From the NCBI GenBank assembly GCA_018257865.1, contig JAEUBA010000084.1:80812-144811 (forward strand): a stretch of 64,000 bases of DNA. Reading direction: 5' to 3'. This DNA comes from Stereocaulon alpinum (lineage: Eukaryota > Ascomycota > Lecanoromycetes > Lecanorales > Stereocaulaceae). The position numbers were made by a program, and so were the translations under genes. Below the pieces are notes generated by a model, which had not been told where the DNA came from, made no database searches, and worked only from the letters and a program-made list of their open reading frames with translations. Of the stretch, positions 20,815-33,000 are shown piece by piece. The number at the start of each line of letters is the position of its first letter. Position 1 is the stretch's first letter.

Positions 20815-22579
20815 ATGTATAAGTTAGCTCGCAGCAGGCCATTGGCCGCTGTTTTCAGAGCTGCGAAGGTTGGGCAATGTCCCATTGTAGAGGATAGGCA
20901 AGACTGACAAACAACAGCAGGACATACCGGCGCGGAGCTCCGCTTTACAGCAGAAGCGATTCCTTTCCATACACGAATACCTCTCCGCAAACCTGCTGAA
21001 GACCGTGAGAATGAAAGGCTCATCAGCTGTGAAACTGGGCTTACGGTTGGCAGTATGGCATCGGCGTACCAAAGGGAGAGGTTGCTCGTACTGCGGCAGA
21101 GGCGGAGAAGATTGCCAAGAACATCGGTATAGATTCATTGATTTTGGGGGAAATTTGGAACGATTGCTCACAGTTTATTAGGCGGAGATGACATGGTCAT
21201 CAAGGCCCAAGTCCTGGCTGGAGGCCGAGGGAAGGGTACATTCGACAATGGCTTGAAGGGAGGAGTGAGAGTGATTTACTCGTACTGGAACCTTGAATCC
21301 ATGCATTTCGATATAGTACAAGTCACTGACTCTGTTTTCCTTACAGCCCCACTGAAGCCAAGATGTTCGCAGACCAAATGATCGGCCATAAGCTTGTCAC
21401 CAAACAAACTGGTGCAGCAGGCCGCCTCTGTAATGCTGTCTACATCTGCGAACGCAAATTCGCCCGTCGAGAGTTCTACCTTGCCATCCTCATGGACCGT
21501 CAATCACAAGGGCCCGTCATCGTAGCTTCGTCACAGGGGGGCATGGATATTGAGACAGTCGCCAAGGAATCTCCCGAAGCTATCATCACCACGAACATCG
21601 ACATTCACAAGGGCGTCACCGATGACATTGCACGGAACATCGCTACGGAGTTGGGCTTCTCTGAGCAATGCATTGAAGATGCCAAGAGCACAATCCAGAA
21701 ATTATACAAGGTGTTCATGGAGAAGGATGCGACCCAGATTGAGATCAACCCACTTTCCGAGACTTCAGATCACCAGGTTCTAGCTATGGATGCGAAGCTG
21801 ACATTTGATGACAACGCGGAGTTCAGGCAGAAGGAAGTCTTCTCCTGGCGAGACCGGACGCAAGAGGACGCGGATGAGGTCAAGGCTGCTGAGTATGATG
21901 TTCCAATGATGCTGAGCGTTTCGCAGCTAAGCAGTCTAGATCCGGCCTCAACTTCATCAAGCTCGACGGTGATATCGGGTGCCTAGGTTAGTGCGGCAAT
22001 GACACGATTACAGCTCCAGCTAACGTGATTTGCAGTCAATGGTGCTGGTCTTGCAATGGCCACCATGGATATCATTAAGCTTAACGGCGGCTCTCCAGCC
22101 AACTTCCTCGATGTCGGTGGTGGTGCCACCCCTCAAGCCATCAAGCAGGCCTTTGAACTCATTACAAGCGACCCGAAAGTGACAGCTATATTTGTCAATA
22201 TCTTCGGCGGTATAGTCAGGTGTGATGCTATTGCGCAAGGCCTTATCAGTGTGGTACAGAGCATGAACCTACGGACGCCAATTGTGGCAAGGTTGCAAGG
22301 GACAAATATGGAGTTAGCGGCAAAGCTGATCAATGAGTCGGGATTGAAGATCTTCTCGATTGATGACTTGCAGAATGCAGCGGAGAAGAGCGTGCAGTTT
22401 TCGAAGGTCGTGAAGATGGGTAAGTGAAATCCAAGACCGTATTTGACTGGCATTAGCTAACTAAGATATGTAGCAAGAGATATCGATGGTAAGCGAGCGA
22501 GCAAAACATTCCTTCCTGCGGACACGTTACTGACGATAGGGCTCTTCCAGTCGGCGTTGAGTTCAATCTGGGTCTGTAG
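20815..22579 (+). CDS. LSC2: Succinyl-CoA ligase beta subunit, mitochondrial
   Basis: TCA-cycle enzyme of the mitochondrial matrix that converts succinyl-CoA to succinate with NDP phosphorylation. Nine exons: 20815-20868, 20921-21004, 21054-21126, 21182-21281, 21347-21892, 21940-21986, 22036-22419, 22474-22488 and 22551-22579; 443 aa, normal length. The N-terminus MYKLARSRPLAAVFRAAK is a matrix presequence, with processing likely near QQKRFLSIHEY. The ATP-grasp part includes VIKAQVLAGGRGKGTFDNGL. The ligase part includes NGAGLAMATMDIIKLNGG, ANFLDVGGGA and FVNIFGGIVRCD, and the protein ends DVGVEFNLGL. Intron 5 (21893-21939) uses a GTATGA donor and TCTAG acceptor, giving the conserved AAE-SGLNFIKLDGDIG. 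Exon 8 is only 15 nt. All phases agree. Confidence 0.95.
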
Positions 22580-23886
22580 GCTCGCCCGCAATCCATGCGG
22601 CAGCGACATGCTTCCTCATTGGGTCCCTTCCTTACCTGTATATCCTACAAATCATGAGCGTTCAACTTTAAATCAACAGTGTTTGCCTGCTCTTAGCTGA
22701 TACCCAAGGGTCAACCTTTTCGCAAGTTTGTCAAGCACCTATCAAGCAGAATTTCCGTCCATGTGACGCTGCAACGTAGAAGTATCTTGTACAATATCGT
22801 TTGGATAATATCCGCGTCCTAGGTGTATTTCTACTAGTGGTCCTTTCTACTCCCAAGGGTCTGCCGTGAGTCCGAAAATCCATTCCCTATCCTCGTCCCC
22901 TCTCCTTTAACATAGCACAACCAACTTCTAGAAGCTGGGATGGGAGTCAAAGACTGTCCCATAGACCGGCAAGCAGTGACATTCAACAGCAAAAGGAGAC
23001 GGAACTGGGAAATGGAGTACCCGACAACACAGAATGATAGCAGAAGGGGACCGACATCTTCCAACAAAAGAAGGCAGGGAAGAATTCGAGCTGCAAGTCC
23101 CATCTCTCATTCTCGGCGCAGAAGGACCTGCTAGTTGTGAGAGCCGATTCGGACTAGCATCAACGAGCCAGAATCTATTCTACCTGTTGACCTCGGAATC
23201 TACATTGAGATACCGTGAGCAAGCGTTGAGCGAGGAAGGCGTCTTACAGACAACCTGACGAGGGTGTAGCTAGCTCAAGGCACTCGATCGCTGCGCACGA
23301 GAAGTCAATAGGAAGTTGTCCTATTAGATCTGCCGCCAATGAAAGCTTTGAGTGCATATAGGGGTGGGAAATATTCCTTGCGGCTCTGGATGGCTTGGTG
23401 AGCGATGTGAATCGATATCATCGCAGTCGTTGGCGCCGCGGAATGCAGATCGGTTACGCTCACCGTTACAGAGCATTTCCCTCTGGATATGGGCTCTTTT
23501 AGCGGGCCATATTCGGTAATCGTTTCGGTGACTCAGTATTACGTGACATTGCATGTGATGGAGTACAACCTGGCAAAGCACCAAGTGTTAGGTTGCCAGA
23601 TGGGGCGAGATGGAGCCAAAGCACAGGGTTGGGATTGTTCAATTACTGGACCAGCTTCTACCCGTGACTCCACTGGCAACGATTCTGTCATTTGGAGTTG
23701 GGGCTTCAATAAGTTATACTGCGTGGGTTTTGCTGCACGGATACCAAGATGAAAAAGAGCTATTAGAATTCGACATGTTTTGATGTTATATAGTATATTC
23801 AAGCTACATCGCACATGTGGTTGTACATGCTAATCTTGGATGCTCAACATCATGTCTTTTCGAGAATACGTGCGTTGCATGCATTC
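22580..23886. other. 1.3-kb intergenic region
   Basis: 3' side of the succinyl-CoA ligase gene and 3' side of the permease pseudogene (convergent). Small open frames are present but none has recognisable protein character. No RIP signature. Confidence 0.5.
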
Positions 23887-24739
23887 TCACACAAGCCAAA
23901 ACCATACCTTCTCCATCCAATTTCTCGCAACAAGAGGCACATCGTTCTCCTCCAACCTATCTGCCTCTTCCTTCCCACTCCAAAGATCCACCTCAAATAT
24001 TGGCCGTACACAGGGTGTTCGATACCACATCTTGTGGCCAATGTATAGTACATGGAGTATGGGAATAGTGATATATGCCGCTAGGAGAGAGGCGGCGGAG
24101 AAGTTGCCAGGGAAGAATACTTGGAAACCGTTAGTTAAGCAAAGGAGCGGTAGCATGCAGAGAGCGGTGATTGTCGTGTATGGTTGGCCGTGGCTCGTGT
24201 ATGGGGGAGATGATAGTAGACCTTTAGGCTTGATGGCTTTGCCTAAACGCTGGAGTTGAAGTATTAGATCGTGCCGTAAGTTCATGGGAAGAACATCTAC
24301 CAAAAAGGTCATAAGAAGCACTATCCAGGCTATGGAGCCACTGATAAGAGTTAGATTCAGGAACCATGCAAAGACTGTAGCTGAACCACTTGAGATACTC
24401 AAGTATGCCAGGCATCTAATTGCATGCCTTTAGCACATGCGTCGAAGATATCCTTCGGACAAAGCACATACCCACGAATAGAGGAATAAGTCCGACCAGA
24501 GATAGGGTGGAACCTGTCCCCACGAATAGCCTAGTCCCAATATATCCACCCAGAGCTATCAATTGTATGTGCCGACTCTTTAGGCCTCTTCTCGTTGTCC
24601 CATATTCGCTTTGCTCTCCGTTAGTCGTCGCCTGCAATTCCACATTGCTAGCCTCATCCCCAACGTTGGGAAACTTTTCAAGGCCCACCAGCTCTAACGA
24701 GTCTCTCGCCGACTTGAGTATCTTTATGGGCGTGAGCAT
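23887..24739 (-). pseudogene. Amino-acid permease with a large internal deletion
   Basis: Yeast-type amino-acid permease (AAT/YAT family), broken. The 5' part (24739 down to about 24440) encodes the N-terminal tail and first membrane segment, RHIQLIALGGYIGTRLFVGT, where family members have GGCIGTGLFVGT. After the first segment the sequence jumps to the C-terminal third (from about 24402): SISSGSATVFAWFLNLT, FPGNFSAASLLAAYITIPI and DLWSGKEEADRLEENDVP, ending RNWMEKVWFWLV. Roughly 300 or more residues (segments 2 to about 8) are absent, and the two parts are in different frames with stops between. The C-terminal part remains open. It is head-to-head with the DUF1989 gene, so it may once have supplied that enzyme's substrate (inference). 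Confidence 0.85.
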
Positions 24740-25266
24740 AATGAGTATCGATGGCTAGAACGCCGATTATGTGCTCTAGTGGGGCGAAAGCACGAAAGGA
24801 GCCGGTATGAGAAGAAAACAAAACCATTACACCATTGTACCAGCGCCATTAGGAATCGAACCTAATACAATTAAGTATCATCTGCAAACAGTATGGGAGG
24901 GGTTTCGGAGGGCCCACAGCGGAGAGCCAAGGACAGAAAGCCATCTTGGCTGTTCTACCGTTGTTTGACATGCGACCTATCTTTCACAGTTCGCTGGAGC
25001 TATGGAATTGTTGAGAAGGCGTTGATTTGAGAAGATTTAAGCTTCTAGGCCAAGAGAAGAAGATAGCGGAGCGCTTTTGGGTCCGCGCGGGGCCGGAAGC
25101 TTGTGCTTTCCAGGGTCGATCCTCCGGGGCCTCCCCTGCCTCCCCTACCGTAAAGTTTACTGTAAAGCCAAGCTTTTAATCGCCCCACCTTGACTACCTT
25201 ACGTTACGCTCCTTAATAATTGCACTTGTCATGGGTCATCGAACTTGAAAAGTCGGTACTGCTGTT
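24740..25266. promoter_or_regulatory. Divergent upstream region with CCCCT motifs
   Basis: Lies between the permease pseudogene and the DUF1989 gene. Near 25,125-25,150 there are two CCCCT motifs in a C-rich tract (stress-element-like), about 120 bp upstream of the DUF1989 start. A near-perfect tRNA T-arm-like hairpin (about 24,847-24,865) occurs, but no tRNA can be folded around it. Confidence 0.35.
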
Positions 25267-26136
25267 ATGCCTGAGAGCGAAAAGAACCCCGTTCCGGCCT
25301 ATGAAGCTTTCAGAGGCTCTATATCTGATGCTGATCGCAAGTTCTACTCGACAATTGAAAACAGCAATTCCAAAGAGCTCGTCGATTCTTTTGTCTTGCC
25401 CATTCGGTCAGGCAGAGCGTGGACGGTGCCCAAAGCTCATGTATGTCGGATAATCACTCCTGAAGGTCCACAAGTAGGCGATCTCAACATCTGGAACGTA
25501 AACAACCCAAGAGAAAGATTCTGGGCGTCAAGAACAAGGCAGCTTCACGCTTCTCATGTCACAAAATTTGATCGATTATGGTCGTGCCTTCCGTATCTTC
25601 GACCATTGGCCACAATAACAGGCGACTCATTGTCTAATTACGGGGTTGATGGAGTTGGAGGCCGAGTTCATGATCTCTTAGGTACTCGGTGTGATCCGTA
25701 TGTGAATCAGATGCTCTCTGGAGAAGGTTTCGACTATCACTGCCATTCGAATCTCACGCGTGCTATAATTCCATTTGGGTTGACAGAATTCGATGTACAT
25801 GATGTTCTCAATGTGTTCCAGGTTACTGGCCTGAATAAAGATGGGAAGTATTTTATGGAACCGTGTCCTGCAAAACCTGGAGATTACTTCGACTTCTTCG
25901 CCGAGATAGACATCCTTTGTGCCCTTTCTACATGTCCTGGAGGTGACCTCTCGAAGTGGGGCTGGGCCAAGAATGATGGAAATGATGCGATGCTGGACTG
26001 CTGTCGCCCACTCCGGGTGGAAGTGTATAGGATCACAGATTCTCATATACTGGATCACTGGGAGCCACCTACGCCCTCATCATACAAAGGGATGCATGGC
26101 ATGACTTTGCCTTCTTTCAACAGACGAGATTCTTGA
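25267..26136 (+). CDS. DUF1989 (urea carboxylase-associated family) protein
   Basis: Single exon, 289 aa from MPESEKNPVPAYEAFRGSIS. Recognised features of the DUF1989 family are a GRAWTVPKAHVCRIITPEG segment, GDLNIWNVNN, ASRTRQLHASHVTKFDRLW, the Cys/His-containing CHSNLTRAI, a DVLNVFQVTGLNKDGKYFM block, DYFDFFAEIDILCALSTCPG and a C-terminal PLRVEVYR. In bacteria, relatives accompany urea or guanidine carboxylase and some act as carboxyguanidine deiminase subunits; the conserved Cys/His residues fit a metal or nucleophile role. The fungal members are little studied. The start at 25267 is supported by the lack of an upstream in-frame ATG. It is intact and not RIP-mutated although RIP-mutated transposons begin 530 bp downstream. 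Confidence 0.85.
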   Translation: MPESEKNPVPAYEAFRGSISDADRKFYSTIENSNSKELVDSFVLPIRSGRAWTVPKAHVCRIITPEGPQVGDLNIWNVNNPRERFWASRTRQLHASHVTKFDRLWSCLPYLRPLATITGDSLSNYGVDGVGGRVHDLLGTRCDPYVNQMLSGEGFDYHCHSNLTRAIIPFGLTEFDVHDVLNVFQVTGLNKDGKYFMEPCPAKPGDYFDFFAEIDILCALSTCPGGDLSKWGWAKNDGNDAMLDCCRPLRVEVYRITDSHILDHWEPPTPSSYKGMHGMTLPSFNRRDS

Positions 26137-26666
26137 TTTGCCAGACTGCCTTGCAACAGTTGGATGTTATGAATCAAGTCGACATGCATAGCCTTGCCAA
26201 CGATCATGATCAAGTTATAATTGAAGAGATAAGGCAGGCCTCCTATGAAAGCTACGAATCCTCTAAGCAGCCGGCAAGGGCTATTACGTCATCTCTGAAT
26301 GGAACGGGGACTTCTTCAAGCCAAGGAGCGCGTAAAATGGACTCGGTCTTTCTAATGGGTTGACTTTTGCAAACACCGGTATTTGCAAGCGACGTGCAAC
26401 AATCTGAATGTGAGATGATGATAAGTCATGCGATGCGGAAAGAGTTAGCACGAGTCGAAGGCTAGATTGACGGTGTGGAGAACAGAACAGTAGCCCTCTC
26501 CAGATCCACGACTTCACATCACGGAGATCGTCGCTTGTACTCAAGGCTTGTCTTCTTTGTGGCTCCCCAGAGTTTGTGGTATGCTTTGGGATGCGTCACG
26601 TACGGCAGGCTCGGCAAGGACGGCAGATCGACAAAATCCGTTGCCGCTGAATGACGTCCTGATCGT
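26137..26666. other. 3' flank of the DUF1989 gene up to the transposon block
   Basis: Normal base composition. A 76-codon open frame (26133-26363) overlaps the DUF1989 stop but has no recognisable domain. The region ends at the target-site copy TCGT (26663-26666). Before the insertion it continued directly into 41484. Confidence 0.5.
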
Positions 26667-26801
26667 TGTGGAGTGGGAATTTCGCTCTTAGTAGCGGTCT
26701 TGGCTTATTAAGCCTGATCGGGACTAGCGTACTACTTTAGATAGCTGCTTTCTAGCAGAATAATTTATTATCCTTTTATACTACTAGAATTACCTCTCTT
26801 A
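26667..26801 (+). repeat. 5' outer LTR, 135 bp
   Basis: Pairs with 41345-41479. Its outer end reads tgtggagtggg, unmutated, while its inner end reads acctctctta where the other copy keeps acctctctca. All differences between the two copies that I noted are RIP-type transitions. Confidence 0.85.
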
Positions 26802-27389
26802 TTTAGAGCTAAAGGCGGGGCTCTAGTTCCTTACTAACGTAATTAGATCTATTTAAATAATACCTTTCTAAAGATTACTACTCTATTATACCTTAAGAAT
26901 TATAATCCTTACTTAAAGAATAAAGAGCTAGAGAAAGTTAAGTAGTTTCTCTACCTTTACCCCTTAATAAGAATTTAGATTCTTACTAAAATTCTACTTA
27001 CTTCTCCTTACTCCTTCTTACTTAATACTATTATAGTATATACTTAATCCTAAGTCTTAGATTCCTAGCTATTAGCTTATAATATTATTAAGTAGAGCGA
27101 AGACGGACTAATTCTATACTAGCTCGCTAGAGAGTAGCGAGTACGAAGCTATATTATTAGGAGAGGAGTCTTAGTAAAAGCGAATACCTTATAATTAAGT
27201 ATAACCCCGTAATCTAATATAGGTAATTATAAGGGAAGAACTAGAGATTAGCTTCTAAACCGATCTTAAGCTCCTTACCCTAAAATCTTCTAAAAATTTA
27301 AGTAAGTACGGGGGAGAATTAGTCCCTAATAGCTCTATATTACCTTTAAGATATATAACCTCTAATATAGAAAGTATACTTAAGTATAT

Positions 27390-28200
27390 CCTATTCTTCT
27401 ATAGGAGGAAGGATAGGTTTAAAGATCTAAATAAATATATTAAGATAATTAGCTTTATTATTAATAAGAAGTATAAGCTTATATCTAAATAGAATAAACT
27501 AGTTAAAAGAATAGCTTTCTAATCCCGCTTAAAGGATTAAGTAGCTAAATAGTACTAGTAACTAAATAGCGAAATATAAGTTAACTAAAAAAAGCTATTA
27601 ACTATCTTTATATTAGAATTTATACTTAAAGTTTAGGTAGAATCTAACCCGAATAAGTTTTTTAATTAGATATATAACCTTCGTTAAGGGAAGAAGCCTA
27701 TTACTTAGTATATAAATAAAGCTTAAACCTTATATCTATAGTATCTAGGTAACCTATAAGATATATTTAGTAACTAGTTTATAGTAGGGTTAGCTAATAA
27801 GAATAAATTAGATATAGTTTAATTATACCTATTCTCTAAACTAAAAATTACTTTCCTAGTAGCGAAAGTAGTAGTAGTAAGAGCCTATAGTCGTATTAAA
27901 TAACTAAGCCCTTTTAATAATAAGGAGGAAAACTCTAAAAGGGAGATCTTATAGAATAAGGTTAACTAGGAGCTAGTAACTTTCTTCTAAAGCTTATAGA
28001 TAACTACTAAATAATAGTAATTAACTTTAAAGACGGTTATTTATAAGTATAAACCCTTATCTATTCCTACTAGAAAGCCGCTAAGCTATAATATAACCTA
28101 CTATAACTATATAAAGCTAGGTTACTTTTCTACTAACTATCCCCTACCTTAAGTTAGCTATAAGTAGAAGAGTGCTAATTATACTAAAATTAAGGAATTA
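27390..28200 (+). pseudogene. Gypsy Gag relic with mutated zinc knuckle
   Basis: Gag-like reading frame, interrupted by TAG codons: FNQIYNLRQGKKPITQYINK, then LANKNKLDIVQLYLFSKLKI and VVVRAYSRIKQLSPF. At about 28,090-28,145 the expected CCHC knuckle reads YYNYIKLGYFSTNYP: each expected Cys or His has become Tyr, as produced by TGC-to-TAC and CAC-to-TAC changes. Confidence 0.75.
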
Positions 28201-29199
28201 TAAAAAGAGGCGAAGCTTAGCTAGTAAGTACCTACTGCTTCTGCTACTATATTATAGTTTTTCCAGTAAGCGGTTAATCTATAATAATAACCGTACCTAA
28301 AAGCTAGGGGCCCCCTTAAAGTAACCTCTAGTAATCTAAGGAGGGCTTAGATCCGCCTACTAATAATACTAGTAATCCTAAAGCGAGGGATACCCCTTAC
28401 TAACTTAGGCCCTTACCTTAAGGATATATAAGTAGCTACTATAATAAGATCTAGTAAAGCTACTAATAATTCGAATAAGGAGAATTAAGCTACTAGGAAT
28501 AGTTAAGTAACGAAACCTATAAATAAGAGTAATTTAAATAAAAATATCTAATAAGCTACTAAGTAGGCTGCTAAAGTATTATCTTAAAAGAAGGTATCTA
28601 TTATTAAAGAGGTTAATAATCTTAGTAACCCTCTTAGCCCTAAAGTTATAATACTAATAAAGGGGGTTACCTTAGCGGAAGTAGAAGGATCCTCTATAGC
28701 TTACTCTTATATACCTTAACTAAGTATATAACCTAATTAGATATAAGTACCTACTCCGTAAGACTAGATATCACCTCCTTTACTTATATAACTATAACCG
28801 CCTAACTCCTTACCGCCTTTATTAAGGGTCTTAACGAATATAGGCTAGACGCTAGCCCCTTTTAGGGCGGAATTATCTAAGCTATAATAAAAGCTACCTA
28901 AGGATAAAATAACTTAAAATAACTTAGCGAGATACTTACCGAAGGAGACTATACCTATTAATATAGCTAAGGATAAGGATTATTTCTTAGTAGATAGATT
29001 CCTAAATACCTAAGTTATAATACTAATTTAGTAGTTACTTAATTAATCTCCTTAAATTCGAGTATAATTAGTAAGGGTAATAGCCTCCTTAAAACTAATA
29101 AAAAGAGGGAAGAGACCTACTATAGTCGCTATAGTAATATAAGGAGAACCGCTACTAATAGCTACTAAAGTATACGAGGAAGAAGACGTTACTTACCTC

Positions 29200-29620
29200 T
29201 ACTTAGAAGCTTAGATTAATAATACTAAGGTAAATAAGACTTTAGCAGATAATAGAGCTATAGTTAAGTTAATTAATCCCGAACTAGTTAAGTAATTAGG
29301 ACTAGAAATCTATAAAATAGAGTATACTTAGACCCTATAGTTAGCTAATAATAGCTTAGTAATAGTAAAGTAGTATATATAGGCTCCGGTTAATATTACT
29401 AGAGTAGAAGCTATCGTTCGCGCCTTTATCCTAGAGATAGGAAATATCTATAACCTACTATTATTAAAATAGTAGATAAAAAGAGTTTAAGTAGTAGAGG
29501 ATTATAAATAAGTAAATATAGTAATCTAGGGAAAAGACGGAATCCCTTATATAGCCTATAGTTAAGTAGTTAAGTTATTAGATATTAAGGTTATCTACGG
29601 CCCCTTAGTAGATAAATAGG
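29200..29620 (+). pseudogene. Retropepsin-like protease relic
   Basis: The frame reads NKTLADNRAIVKLINPELVK and continues LEIYKIEYTQTLQLANNSLV (stops read as Gln). This fits an aspartic protease whose D-S/N-G-A motif has Gly changed to Arg by G-to-A mutation. It precedes the point where the Helitron interrupts the element. Confidence 0.55.
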
Positions 29621-30037
29621 AAACGTTACTAGCAGAAGAAGAGCTAAAGAAATTAGTAGAGGAGCTTAATAGATATAATTTCGCCTTAGATTAGGGAAAA
29701 GAGGGATACTTATAATTAAATAGGATAATTACTAGCGTATCTCTTATCCTATAAGTAAAATAGCTAATATTAAGGTAACTAGGATAAGAAGCGGTTTAAA
29801 TCTACTTAAAGTTTTAAAAGATAGAGGTGCTCGCCTAATACCTATACTTATAGTAGCAGGGCTTAACTCTACTAAGTTAAAGTAGATAAGCTTAGATATA
29901 ACTATACCTAAGGTAAGTAAACCTATATCGCTAAGAAGTATATATAGTTTCCTAATAGAAAGGCGACCGTAGTAAAGAGAATTAATAATAATTAATTAAG
30001 TAATAATTAATACTTAGTATAAAACCTTAGAAATTAA

Positions 30038-33000
30038 TCTTTCTTACTATAATAGAAAATCGGTAATTAGGACCCTAAAGATCACCCGTACTAAGCGAGC
30101 TAATATATCTTAAGAGAATAAAATCTAGATCTCCTCTTCCGGCTAGCACGAATATTAAAACTACGAGAATCTTTATATCTTACGCACTTTCCTTTCAACT
30201 TATATAATAAATATGTTTTACGCCTAAAAAATACGCCTTCTTTTAAGGATTCTATCGCTGCAAAAATAATAAAAATCTGTTAATATACGCAAAAGATATC
30301 GCTGAGTATATACTATACCTAAGCTAAAGTCCTAGGTCTTAGCGCTTTTCCTCTATCACCTAGTTTCTAGACGTGTTTTTAATATTAATAATTATTAAGC
30401 TCCTTTATAAATATCTTTCCTTACACCCCTTCTATATATAATACTAGACGTATTATACGCTAGACTAACAAGCGGGACTATAATATCTATATTAACTTAG
30501 AGTCCTCTATACCTACTATTCTTATAAGCCCTAAGAGACCCTCTAAGAGGTAACGTACAGCCCTTAGTAAAATCACTAAGAATAGTATAAACAGGTAAAG
30601 AAGACTAGGAGCTAGGAGGAAGAAGAAGATAGCTACAGATACTCTAGCTATTAATACTATACAAGAGACTATAGGAGAGACCGCAGTACTTAGGTATTTA
30701 CTAAGCAGGCCGTTCTAAGAGCCTTAGTATAATTCTTATATTAATAGCTATACTATAATATAGCGTAATCACAACCCTATTAACTTATATTTATAGGTAG
30801 TAATCTCATAAAGAGTCCCTCTACCAGCTCCTACTCTAGAAGATATTACTAGGTCAGCGCCTACTAAGTTTATAGATATTAACTTAATTACTCCCCTACC
30901 TAAACTAGTATACTCTAAGCGTACTCTACGCTACTACGCCTGCTAGGAACGAACTATAGAAGACTATAGCCTAGACTACCCTAGTCGCTAGCGTAACCTA
31001 TATTAGCTGAGGAATAGGGCTACGTTTTAGTTATATAGGGACCTAGCTGCGGCTAAAGACGTAAAGCTCTTTATAATTAATAAAGGTTTTTATAATACGT
31101 CTAATACCTACCCCTACTATACTACTTAGTCTTAGCCTATAGAACGTAGGCCCTATAATCGGTAGCTATACTGCGATAATAGGAAGAATAATTAGCTACC
31201 GCCTAATTAATTATATAAGCTAGAAGAGGTCGATCTATTACCTAATAGACTAGAAAAGGACCGTAAGCTTATAGCGCGTAAAATAAATAACTTACTCTAT
31301 AAAATTAAAAATGTCTTAGTAGATAGGTACCCTATACGCTATAGGACTACTCGCAGTAAAGAATTTATTCAAAATATTATTAGCTATAATAATAGCCTCT
31401 CCTTTACTAGTAAGGTAGCTAATAATATTAACTTTAATATAGGCCGCACTACGTTCTAAATCTAAGGGTTAGTCTACTATTATATAGGGCCTCTTATACC
31501 GGATAACGGCGAACGGGCGAAGTTTACTTAAATCTATACCCTAGATAGTATATAGGAGTAACTAGATACTTAGTAGTACTATTTAGGGGGTATAGATCTA
31601 GCTACCCTTACTTAGCTATAGCGTATCCTACGTACTATTAATCTATATACTTAAGGTTTTAAGACTTGCTTCGATTATATAAAGGAGGATAAGGAAAGAT
31701 ATCTAATTAAGATAATAAGTATACGTATTTAGCAGCTTAATCTAAAATATTAAAATAGGGGTATATATAATCGCCCTACGTCTACTAAGGTCGCCCGTGT
31801 TATAATTATACCTACTAATAGGAAAAAGGGTCGTATTAAACGTAATATCTATATAGAAACTAAAGAGGGGGGTCTTATAATAATCTTAAAGTAGTATCCT
31901 TCTTATATAGCTCTACGGTATATCTTACTATTCCTATTTAGCGAGCAGTCATAGTATAATTATATCCTATTAGCCGGTTAACAGCTTCCTAGCGATTATC
32001 TATTATATATATCGTAGCGTAATTATACCGCTAGTATACTATCTCGCTATAACTTCTAGTTTTCGGATAATCTAGAGTAAGAAGATGGTGGTAATAACTT
32101 AGAGTAAGAAAACGACCTTAATACTAACGATAATAATATACCTTAAGGGCGTAGAGGATCTATATAATTAATAAGGCGTTAGTTTTATATAAAGTGGATA
32201 TAGGTAAGCGTTTTCTATTACCCTAAGTTAGAATATCTTCCTTCTAAATCTAACTATACTATAGATCCGTTTACCTTACTTTAGTTGTATACTAGATAGG
32301 GGGCGTCTTTTCAGTTACTAGGTTACTAATATATAGGCTTTAATTAAGATAAACGATCTAAATTAGTATAGGCGAAATTAGTAAACTATCTAAGCCGACT
32401 GCTACTTAGGGCTTATAGATAGGCTTAGTACCGACCCTAGTATCTCTCTTAAGGATTTTAGGTCTAAAGTAACTATACTACCGGCCATAATACTAGGAAG
32501 CCTATAATATATAAAGGCGAAGATATAAGACATAATAACGATCGTTCGGAAAAGGGGTAAACCTAAGTACTTTATTACCTTCATATATAATCCTAAGTAG
32601 CCTGATATTCAAAATCTACTAAAGCCTAGCTAGATATAAGAGTACCGTTATAATCTAACAGCCTATATATTTAAGCAGAAGCTTAATAAGCTTATAAACG
32701 ACCTCCTTAAGCTCTATATACTTAGTATTAATATTACTTATTACTTTATAATTAAGTTTTAAAAGCGAGGACTACTATATACCTATATTTTATTAATTAT
32801 ATAGGAAGAGGATCGGATTTATACTATTAAAGATATTAATAGCGTCGTCTAAGTATTTATACCTAATAAAGGAGCTGATAAGAAGCTCTATAAGTTAGTT
32901 CTATAATATATAGTCTATAATCGCTATACTAGTAACCCTAATAATATATACTATAGTAAAGAGAAGAATTATTATAGTAAAAGCTTCCCTAAGGATTTTC

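Noticed and set aside
21900..21934. 35-nt intron in the succinyl-CoA ligase gene with donor GTTCCA
   Set aside because: Keeps the frame, but the GTATGA...TCTAG intron (21893-21939) has a better donor and gives the conserved AAESGLNFIK.
24841..24875. tRNA T-arm-like hairpin around ggaatcgaacc on the minus strand
   Set aside because: The stem and TTCGATT loop fit a T-arm, but no matching 5' acceptor strand, D-arm or anticodon arm is found at the right distance.
26133..26363. 76-codon frame overlapping the DUF1989 stop codon
   Set aside because: No family resemblance and no splice site that would add it sensibly to the DUF1989 protein.
32402..32584. 60-codon minus-strand frame in the 30-36 kb block
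   Set aside because: Antisense to the Helitron relic; no recognisable protein.
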